Shown here piece by piece: positions 1-6,056 of a DNA stretch of 7,593 nt (within the stretch, counting starts at the first letter, position 1; the number at the start of each line of letters is the position of its first letter). Origin of the DNA: JBGPBY01 sp041481485 (GTDB lineage: Bacteria > Acidobacteriota > Terriglobia > 20CM-2-55-15); the NCBI GenBank assembly GCA_041481485.1, contig JBGPBY010000362.1:1-7593 (forward strand), in the 5' to 3' direction. A program made the translations under genes and the position numbers. Below the pieces are notes generated by a model. It ran no database searches. It was not told the DNA's origin and saw only the letters and a program-made list of their open reading frames with translations.

Positions 1-12
1 CTCCCTATCTCT

Positions 13-112
13 TTTCCATTTTTTGGGGCGTTATTTCCCCGCCCAAAATTTGGGGTTTTCAAAACTAAAAATTTGTGGGGGGAAATAGACCGCCCCTACA
101 TAGGGGAATCGC
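13..112. repeat. Palindromic GC-run repeat element, left copy
   Basis: This is the same element as at 7494-7593 in inverted orientation; its well-preserved end is GGGGAATCGC at 103-112. It is itself palindromic: GGGGCGTTATTTCCCCGCCC (25-44) pairs imperfectly with the G-rich/CCGCCCC stretch at about 77-96 across an AT-rich centre. The left outer arm is more diverged. It lies 15 nt past the stop of the last gene, so its hairpins may shape the 3' end of the operon mRNA. There is no hairpin plus U-run close enough to call an intrinsic terminator with confidence. Confidence 0.72.
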
Positions 113-127
113 ATTCATTCACAACTT

Positions 128-1261
128 TCAAACCTTGAAGTAATCATTCACGACCCGGTCTGCCCGGTGCGGATTGTGCTCCATCTTTGCCGCTTCCGAC
201 GTCATCGAATCCGGATGCGTCCGGTAACTATACAAAGGCTCCCGCAGCCGCATCATCGAAAAACCCGCTTTATAAATGCGAACCCAGTAATCGTAGTCTT
301 CCGCATATTCACGGTCCGCACGATAATCTCCCACTTTTTCGTAGACCTTCCTCCGATAGAGGAAGTACGCCCCGACGACATTTCCGGACAGCAGCATCCA
401 GGGAGGCGGAAGCACATTCACCACAGGCGGCGCCTTCCCGGTCTCGTCAATTCGGAGATAATCCGAATACACCAGGTCCACATCACTCCAGGTGCAGAGA
501 TATCCAACGAGGGCCTCAATAGCTGGTGGCTCGTAAAAATTGTCGTGGCTGGTCCAGGTCAGAAGTTCTCCGCTGGTTTCGGCGAACCCAATGTTCAGCG
601 AGCGCGGCAACCTCTGGTTCGTTGTATTTCGTATCGAGCGAACTCGCGGATCACGCGCGGCATATTCCGCGATAATCGCGGGGGTATTGTCTTTCGAACA
701 GTCGTCGACAAGAACCAATTCCAGATTGCGGTGCGTCTGGGTCAGGCAGCTTTCAATGGACTGCCGCAGGAACTGGCCTCCGTTGTACACCGGCAAAACA
801 ATGCTGACCTTTCTATTGGCGTCGTAATCGCGCCACCCGCGTCCGTCCTCTGGCAAACGGGCAACGTCCTTTTCAGAAGCAACCACGGACCATGACTTCT
901 CCCGGAGTCTGCGTTCCAGTTCGTTGCGGCCATTCAGCCATCGGAGATCAACGACATCCGGGTCATAGCTTCGCAGGTTCCAATGCAGTTCGTCCCAGAT
1001 GTCCGCGAGGTATTGCCGCCAGATTCCGTACCCGCTCGAAACGAGCCTCCATCCCATGGCGCGAATCCACCGCGAAGGCCACTGGCGTTCTTTTCTCGGA
1101 TCGACCTCCAGATAACGGATTTCGACTCCGCCGACTTCTCGTTCGACCGAACTCACAACGCTGACCAAATAAAAATGGTCGACTGGATTCAACCGCTTCT
1201 TCCAGAATCGCACCGCTTCGTATCCGGACCGAGGCGTTGGGAGAACAACAACGACGTTCAT
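128..1261 (-). CDS. GT2-family glycosyltransferase with a ~150-residue N-terminal extension
   Basis: An inverting GT-A glycosyltransferase, 377 residues. The catalytic domain starts at residue 151 with KVSIVLPVYNGGQFLRQSIE, followed by LELVLVDDCSKDNTPAII (180-197; Asp186/Asp187 bind the nucleotide), the metal-site region LLTWTSHDN (233-241) where the usual DXD reads SHD, and the base motif EDYDYW (321-326). No transmembrane helices are visible, so it should be a soluble or peripheral enzyme acting at the inner membrane face. Residues 1-148 do not belong to the GT2 fold. They open with a hydrophobic strand, NVVVVLPTP, and contain YDPDVVDLRWLNG (99-111), vaguely like the N-terminal half of a GT-B enzyme. 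The start ATG (1261-1259) shares ATGA with the stop of the preceding glycosyltransferase, which supports this start and the extension being genuine. It is the last gene before the window end, 15 nt before a palindromic repeat. Donor and linkage are unknown. Confidence 0.92.
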   Translation of the reverse strand: MNVVVVLPTPRSGYEAVRFWKKRLNPVDHFYLVSVVSSVEREVGGVEIRYLEVDPRKERQWPSRWIRAMGWRLVSSGYGIWRQYLADIWDELHWNLRSYDPDVVDLRWLNGRNELERRLREKSWSVVASEKDVARLPEDGRGWRDYDANRKVSIVLPVYNGGQFLRQSIESCLTQTHRNLELVLVDDCSKDNTPAIIAEYAARDPRVRSIRNTTNQRLPRSLNIGFAETSGELLTWTSHDNFYEPPAIEALVGYLCTWSDVDLVYSDYLRIDETGKAPPVVNVLPPPWMLLSGNVVGAYFLYRRKVYEKVGDYRADREYAEDYDYWVRIYKAGFSMMRLREPLYSYRTHPDSMTSEAAKMEHNPHRADRVVNDYFKV

Positions 1262-2622
1262 GTCAGGATCTTAGCTGGAGTGCCACTGCGGATTGGATCT
1301 GCCGTGATCTCTTCAAACCATGCGAGGTATTTGTTCGCAACATCGCGCCAGTCGTGATGGAGCCGGATTTTGGCGAGTGCTGCTTCGCGCATTGAACGCT
1401 GAAGCCCATCATTGCTGAGCAATTCCACCGCCCGTTCTGCCATTTCCGCTGGGGAAGCCGCTTTCACAATGAAACCGGTCCTGGCATTTTCGATTTGTTC
1501 GGGAATCCCGCCCACTCCGGTTGCCACGACGGGACACCCGCAGGCCTGTGCTTCAAGAATGACATTGGGAAATGTATCTGTTCGCGTCGCGTGAAGATAG
1601 ACGTCTGCGGCCTGATAGTACTTCGCGACAATGGATGGATTCTTCTGGTAGGGAACAAAGTCTATTCGTGCCTTACCGACAGTTTCCGATGGAGCCTCTT
1701 CACCTAACGCGAGAAAGATTACCTTCTCTCCAATAATTCTTTCAGCGATGAGTCCAACCGCCTGTTGAAGAGTTTTGAAATCCCGCCATGGGCTGTTCCG
1801 CGCCCAGTTTGAAGTAAAGAGGAGGACCCTGGCTTCGGCCGGAATTCCGAGGTCCGCTCGCGCCGTCCGGCGGTCGCCGGGCTTGTAGATGGAGAGATCC
1901 ACACCATTCGGAATGACGCGGGACTCAACGATGGCCGGCTGAAGCATCGATTGCGACACCTTATCCATTAGCCACTGGGACGGAGTCGCGACGCGTAGAC
2001 GAGATCCGGCAAAAATTTTCGCTTTAAGTTTCCAGTTGGACGCCGTGGCGTCTTTGGTGATAGCTGGTGAAATCGTCAGATCCGGACACTCGCCGCAACC
2101 GGTTTTCCAGCGGTCACAATCGAAGGAATGCGCGCAGTGGCCGCTCAAAAGCCAGGCATCGTGGAGCGTGAAAACCACCGGCGCCTGGCTCGTCAACCAT
2201 GGCAGTAACCGCAGGTCGAAATAATTTACATGCAGGTTATGGCAATGGACGATCTCCGGTTTCCTGGGAGTTAATTCGAGAACGCGAGCAGTGCCCGGAT
2301 GATAGAAATCCTCCCCGCCGTTTTTTCGGTTTGAAACGCGTTCCCGTTCTGCAGAATCCAGCAGTGTCAGCCATCGTGCCAACTGGGGAACGGCGGGAAC
2401 TTTTCGTCGAAGCGAACCATCCTCGAGACGGTAACAGAACTGCCACCATCGCGACCGGCTCTGCTGGTTCGGGATTTCGACGACATGGCGATCCTGGGAA
2501 CGCCGAAATCCCACCGCCATCCACGCATCATGACCTGCGGCGCGATATTCCCGCTGGAGGTTCATGGCGACAGTTTCCGCGCCGCCTCCCTCGTCATAAG
2601 CGTTAACTTGCAGGATGTGCAT
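1258..2622 (-). CDS. GT4-family glycosyltransferase (WcaC-like, GT-B fold)
   Basis: A retaining glycosyltransferase that would move a sugar from a nucleotide-sugar donor to a growing lipid-linked or surface glycan on the cytosolic membrane face. The 454 residues fit a GT-B enzyme: the N-terminal Rossmann domain opens with MHILQVNAYDEGGGAE (1-16), the linker has IPNGVD at 237-242, and the donor domain ends in DTFPNVILEAQACGCPVVA (349-367). That last stretch is the EX7E signature with Asp349 in the first position, followed by Glu357. A Cys-rich loop, HCAHSFDCDRWKTGCGECP (162-180), follows LHDAWLLSG and is typical of the WcaC-like subgroup. The chosen ATG (2622-2620) starts exactly at the conserved first strand. 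A further in-frame start at 2661 would add 13 residues, but those codons lie inside a palindromic repeat and look non-native. No good Shine-Dalgarno precedes 2622. The TGA stop overlaps the next gene's ATG by 4 nt, so the two glycosyltransferases are probably translationally coupled. Donor and acceptor sugars cannot be read from the sequence. Confidence 0.93.
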   Translation of the reverse strand: MHILQVNAYDEGGGAETVAMNLQREYRAAGHDAWMAVGFRRSQDRHVVEIPNQQSRSRWWQFCYRLEDGSLRRKVPAVPQLARWLTLLDSAERERVSNRKNGGEDFYHPGTARVLELTPRKPEIVHCHNLHVNYFDLRLLPWLTSQAPVVFTLHDAWLLSGHCAHSFDCDRWKTGCGECPDLTISPAITKDATASNWKLKAKIFAGSRLRVATPSQWLMDKVSQSMLQPAIVESRVIPNGVDLSIYKPGDRRTARADLGIPAEARVLLFTSNWARNSPWRDFKTLQQAVGLIAERIIGEKVIFLALGEEAPSETVGKARIDFVPYQKNPSIVAKYYQAADVYLHATRTDTFPNVILEAQACGCPVVATGVGGIPEQIENARTGFIVKAASPAEMAERAVELLSNDGLQRSMREAALAKIRLHHDWRDVANKYLAWFEEITADPIRSGTPAKILT

Positions 2623-2632
2623 GTGTGTTTCT

Positions 2633-2709
2633 AACTGTAGGCGCGGTCTATTACCGCGCACAATCTTTAAACTGGCGATCGCGCGCGGTCATAGACCGCG
2701 CCTACAGTT
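2633..2709. repeat. 77-bp palindromic repeat inside the operon (BIME/MITE-like)
   Basis: Arms 2633-2659 and 2683-2709 are 27 bp each and complementary except at one position. Each arm also contains its own small palindrome (GCGCGGT/ACCGCGC around CTATT). The core TGTAGGCGCGGTCTATT differs by one base from TGTAGGGGCGGTCTATT in the left end element, so it belongs to the same or a sister family. It fills most of the 105-nt gap between the toroid gene and the GT4 gene and ends 10 nt before the GT4 start codon, so it will form a large hairpin in the operon mRNA. Confidence 0.85.
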
Positions 2710-2727
2710 GCGATCCCGGAGTCTCTT

Positions 2728-3693
2728 TCAATCTACCAGAGGGTTGCGGCCGTATTTCAGCAGGTAGCAATCGAGCAGGTATTTTGAGGCCCAACCAATC
2801 TCCATATCGGGAAAGTACTGTGCATTCTTTCCATAGCCACCGTAAAACCCGCCGGACGGGTTTTGAATGGACTCCAGATACCGGATCGCTTTGTCGGCGG
2901 CGCTGGTAATGCCGAGCTTGTACCATGCCACGCATAACTGCGCCATTCCTGTCGAACAAACCCAGTCGACGCCAGGATAGGCGGGAATCGCGCCGTTCTT
3001 CTTTTGAATCAATTCCGCCGATCGAAGACCTCGTTTCGCCAGATCGTGTTCGCCGAGTTCAGCCAGCGCTTCCATCATGTAACCGAAAATATGCGACAGT
3101 TTTCCCAGTTCCGACTTGAAATCCACCAGGTCCGGCTGTCGTTTGTAGTATTGAACGCCGCGATCGGAAGCTTGAATGTATTTTGGCTCATTCAACCGCT
3201 GTCCGGCGTCGCGCAAGGGTGCCAGCACATACAAGTGCGCGTATTCGGAAAAGACGCTTCCATTCGCGAGGCGCCATCCAGAGTATGAAGCCGTTTGTAC
3301 CTCGCCCTTTGCATCGATCTGGGAAAAGACATATTCCGAAGCCTTCTTCAGGGGCTCGAGCAATTCGGGCGCATCATCCAGTACAGACAGATATCCTCGA
3401 ATCACCTGCGCTGTGTCGAAAGTGTATGGAATGCCGTCGGCGCCAACGAAACTTCCGTCGGGCTGCTGCCGGGAGGCTTCCCACTTTGCCAGCTCGATCG
3501 CCAGCGCTTTCTCGCCGTAGGCATAAAACGTGGGGATGAAATAACCGGTCGTTTCTTCTGTCGGCGCGACCACGTTGGCCGGCAATTGCGCGCCAACTTT
3601 ATAAACTCTCTTTGCCCAGTCGAGAGTGCGGATCAATGGATCCAGATTCCGTTTGGGTTGAGCTTCGGCTTTGAACCTGGCGAGTATGGACAC
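2728..3693 (-). CDS. Alpha/alpha-toroid (prenyltransferase/squalene-cyclase-repeat-like) protein of unknown function
   Basis: A 321-residue protein with no signal peptide and no membrane segment visible, so probably cytosolic. It is built from repeated helical pairs joined by Gly-rich turns: TGYFIP at 49-54, QQPDGSF at 76-82, QKKNGAIP at 230-237 and QNPSGGFYGG at 277-286. The turns are followed by similar helix starts: FDTAQ at 92-96, DWVCSTGMAQ at 243-252 and MEIGWASKYLLD at 297-308. SHIFGYMMEALAELG at 200-214 is another toroid-style helix. This pattern matches alpha/alpha barrels with QW-like repeats (terpene cyclase/prenyltransferase fold) and also resembles toroids of sugar epimerases and glycoside hydrolases or lyases. 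No terpene-cyclase DXDD motif is seen, so terpene chemistry is unlikely. Its place between sugar-amination and glycosyltransferase genes suggests a glycan or nucleotide-sugar role. The start is GTG (3693-3691), preceded by a strong GGGAGG site; an overlapping ATG at 3695 is out of frame and soon stops. It begins 17 nt after the fusion gene. Confidence 0.9.
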   Translation of the reverse strand: MSILARFKAEAQPKRNLDPLIRTLDWAKRVYKVGAQLPANVVAPTEETTGYFIPTFYAYGEKALAIELAKWEASRQQPDGSFVGADGIPYTFDTAQVIRGYLSVLDDAPELLEPLKKASEYVFSQIDAKGEVQTASYSGWRLANGSVFSEYAHLYVLAPLRDAGQRLNEPKYIQASDRGVQYYKRQPDLVDFKSELGKLSHIFGYMMEALAELGEHDLAKRGLRSAELIQKKNGAIPAYPGVDWVCSTGMAQLCVAWYKLGITSAADKAIRYLESIQNPSGGFYGGYGKNAQYFPDMEIGWASKYLLDCYLLKYGRNPLVD

Positions 3694-3710
3694 ATTTCCT
3701 CCCTGTATCT

Positions 3711-6041
3711 TTACGCGGCTGTCGATGGCTCCGGAACGCGCTCGCCACTCGAAACTGCGACTTTGGATTCGCGGCGAATCGATTCATATGCGGCCTCGAT
3801 CAGGATCTGCGTTTTCAAGCCATCCTCGTTGGTTACTTGCGTTGGCGCCATGCCGCGAACACATTGGAGGAAGTGGTCGATTTGCAGTGCGAATAATTCC
3901 CTAGGGCCTCGTTCGCGAGCAACTTTCTTCCATTCCTTCCAGGTCTTGAATTTGTAATTCAGTCCTTCGGCGCTCAGGAATATGTTTCCGTCTTCGCCAT
4001 AGATTTCCAGGTAATTGCTCGATGGCATGCTGTTGGACCAGCTCAGGTCTGCCGTACCCATGGCGCCGCTTTCCAGGCTCAGGCTCAATTGGGCGGTATC
4101 TTCGACTTCGAGTTTCTGGAAATGAGATCCATAGGCGTTGACACTGCGAATATCGCCGAGGAGGTACCGCACAATGTCGAGCGCATGCGGACCGTTGTCC
4201 ATGATCACACCGCCACCTGCCAGCTTTTTCTGCGCATACCAGGTGCCGGTCATGTCAATTAGGCCACCGAACATCACACGAAACGTCAGAATCTGCCCAA
4301 GACTGTTCCTCTCGATGAGTTCCTTCGCTTTTTGCACTTCATCAAAGAAACGAAATTTAAACGCCGGCAACACCAGCGCGCGATGGTCCTGCGCGGCCCG
4401 CAACATCTCCCTGCCTTCATCGACGGAAATCGCGAGCGGTTTTTCGCACAGCACATGGATTCCCGAGCGAAGCAGATCGATCACGATCTCTCGATGTGTT
4501 GAAGGCAGTGTGCACACACTGACGCCCTGCAGAGCCTCATTCGCGATCATTTCGGTATGTGACCGATATGCTTTAGCGCCAACCTCGTTGGCCATAACCT
4601 GCGCTCGCGAAAAATCCGTATCCACCAACCCGACAACCTTACACGATGGATTCTGCTTATACGAATTGAGATGCCATCGTCCCATCTGTCCGCAGCCGAT
4701 GATTCCAATTGCAGTGGTCTCGCCGGCTTTTTGTGGCGTCGTTGGCGGCATTGACACCGTCGCTGCGCTGGCCGCTGCCGATTTCGTTTTCTCCGCAGGC
4801 TTCGCCAACTTCTTTATCGCGGACGTGATCAAACCGGCATTTCGCTCGATCTGGCCGCGCGACATTGATTCATTAAGAGGCACGCAGATCAAGCTTTCCA
4901 GGGTCTTCTCGGCGCGCGGGCACAGCCCTTCTTTGTATTCATAAGACTTGCCGCTGGCGGAGAATGGGAACTGAGAATCGCCATAGGTTTTTTTTGCAGT
5001 CAGCGACTCCGAGCACAGATAAATTGGTTTGCCGGTATAGCCCAAACCGACATGAATATCGGCCTTCCTCAATTCTGCGGCAAACAATGCGGTGTCGACT
5101 CCAGTGAGAGCCATGGGATACAACCAATAGGTATGTTTCGCACCCGGAGTCACCGGAGCGACGCGCACTCCGTCAACTCCTTTCAGGAGTTCGGTCATGT
5201 ACTGACCGAGTTCCTGACGTTTGCTGACAATGCCTTTCAGTTTTTTCAGCTGCGCCAGTCCCACGGCGCCGACGAGTTCGTTCATGCGGTAGTTTGGCGC
5301 ATGGAACAAGTACGCTCTGGTGCCCCAACCCTTGCGGGCGTAGCCCTTGTCGGCAAACAGTTTCATTCGCTCGTAGTAGGTCTTGTTACCGGTAACCGTC
5401 ATGCCGCCGTCGCCGGTGGTCATATGCTTGGACTGTTGAAAGCTGAAGCAACCGATGTCTCCGATCGTGCCCGCGTATTTGCCCTTGTATTCCGCCAGGT
5501 GAGCTTGAGCACAGTCTTCGATGAGAGGAATCTTGTGCCGCCTGGCGATGTCGACCATCGCATCCATATTGCAGGGATTGCCGAACAGATGAACGACGAT
5601 GATCGCTCGAGTTTGCGGCGTGATCTTTCTTTCGACGTCTTCCGGATCCATGTTGTAGGTGTCGTCGATGTCTGCAAATACCGGAATCGCATTTTGGGAA
5701 ATGATTGGAATGATCGTTCCCAGATCCGTAATCGGAGCCGTGATGACTTCATCACAGGGATTGAGGTCCAGAGCTCCCAGAGCCACGTGAATCGCTGCGG
5801 TTCCGGAAGTGGAAGCAACAGCATAGGGCGCATCGTAGAGTGCCGCAAATTCCTTCTCGAAGTTCGCCACCATCTGTCCGTCGGTGGAACACAGATTCTG
5901 CGACAGCAACGCTTCGCGAATAAGCCGGAATTCCTCCGGGCCGAATGGCCTTCTCTGTCCGTCACCCTCAGCGGGAGCCGGAACCAGAATCTTCAGGAGT
6001 GAATCCAGCACCGACTGTCTGATTTTTGTTTTGATACTCAT
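3711..6041 (-). CDS. Fused sugar aminotransferase (DegT/DnrJ/EryC1/StrS) and Gfo/Idh/MocA dehydrogenase
   Basis: One 776-residue protein carries two complete enzymes. Residues ~30-411 are a PLP-dependent aminotransferase of the DegT/DnrJ/EryC1/StrS (SECAT) family: STSGTAA at 77-83 (cofactor phosphate contact), EDCAQAH at 175-181 with Asp176 for the pyridine nitrogen, and FQQSKHMTTGDGG at 201-213 with Lys205 as the likely Schiff-base lysine. Residues ~412-443 form an Ala/Pro/Thr/Lys-rich linker. Residues 444-776 are an NAD(P)-dependent dehydrogenase with the Rossmann motif GCGQMG at 449-454, CEKPL at 532-536 (Lys534) and GGGVIMDNGPHALD at 609-622 (Asp615, His619). Together they could oxidise a sugar hydroxyl to a ketone and transaminate it, as the separate pairs WbpB/WbpE, NtdC/NtdA and RifL/RifK do. 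The AT motifs look closer to the scyllo-inosose aminotransferase/AHBA-synthase side of the family than to WbpE, so the substrate is unresolved. ATG start with a partial AGGGA site about 7 nt upstream. Met431 (4751) is a possible internal start but has no Shine-Dalgarno. Confidence 0.94.
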   Translation of the reverse strand: MSIKTKIRQSVLDSLLKILVPAPAEGDGQRRPFGPEEFRLIREALLSQNLCSTDGQMVANFEKEFAALYDAPYAVASTSGTAAIHVALGALDLNPCDEVITAPITDLGTIIPIISQNAIPVFADIDDTYNMDPEDVERKITPQTRAIIVVHLFGNPCNMDAMVDIARRHKIPLIEDCAQAHLAEYKGKYAGTIGDIGCFSFQQSKHMTTGDGGMTVTGNKTYYERMKLFADKGYARKGWGTRAYLFHAPNYRMNELVGAVGLAQLKKLKGIVSKRQELGQYMTELLKGVDGVRVAPVTPGAKHTYWLYPMALTGVDTALFAAELRKADIHVGLGYTGKPIYLCSESLTAKKTYGDSQFPFSASGKSYEYKEGLCPRAEKTLESLICVPLNESMSRGQIERNAGLITSAIKKLAKPAEKTKSAAASAATVSMPPTTPQKAGETTAIGIIGCGQMGRWHLNSYKQNPSCKVVGLVDTDFSRAQVMANEVGAKAYRSHTEMIANEALQGVSVCTLPSTHREIVIDLLRSGIHVLCEKPLAISVDEGREMLRAAQDHRALVLPAFKFRFFDEVQKAKELIERNSLGQILTFRVMFGGLIDMTGTWYAQKKLAGGGVIMDNGPHALDIVRYLLGDIRSVNAYGSHFQKLEVEDTAQLSLSLESGAMGTADLSWSNSMPSSNYLEIYGEDGNIFLSAEGLNYKFKTWKEWKKVARERGPRELFALQIDHFLQCVRGMAPTQVTNEDGLKTQILIEAAYESIRRESKVAVSSGERVPEPSTAA

Positions 6042-6056
6042 AAAAATTCCCTGGGC

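Noticed and set aside
13..112. CRISPR-like or tandem repeat array at the window ends
   Set aside because: There is only one palindromic unit per end, with no regularly spaced direct repeats or spacers, and no cas genes.
167..895. Plus-strand open frame (about 242 codons) opposite the GT2 gene
   Set aside because: Arg/His/Val-rich translation typical of an antisense shadow; the GT2 motifs are on the other strand.
2623..2661. Longer GT4 start adding 13 residues
   Set aside because: The extra codons lie within the palindromic repeat arm, have no homologue-like sequence, and the ATG at 2622 sits exactly at the conserved first beta strand.
2728..3693. Terpene cyclase or protein prenyltransferase assignment for the toroid gene
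   Set aside because: Only the repeat style matches; the DXDD and other catalytic motifs are absent and the context is glycan synthesis.
3295..3957. Plus-strand open frame spanning the toroid/fusion gene junction
   Set aside because: It overlaps two well-supported minus-strand genes and has no recognisable features.
4749..4751. Internal ATG (Met431) as a separate start for the dehydrogenase, meaning two genes rather than a fusion
   Set aside because: No stop codon separates the domains and no Shine-Dalgarno precedes this ATG; a continuous frame through a typical interdomain linker favours a fusion. Minor internal initiation cannot be excluded.
5052..6002. Long plus-strand open frame (about 316 codons) opposite the aminotransferase domain
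   Set aside because: It is antisense to a protein with intact family motifs; its translation shows no recognisable domain and no ribosome site or operon context. Long antisense frames are common opposite GC-rich genes.
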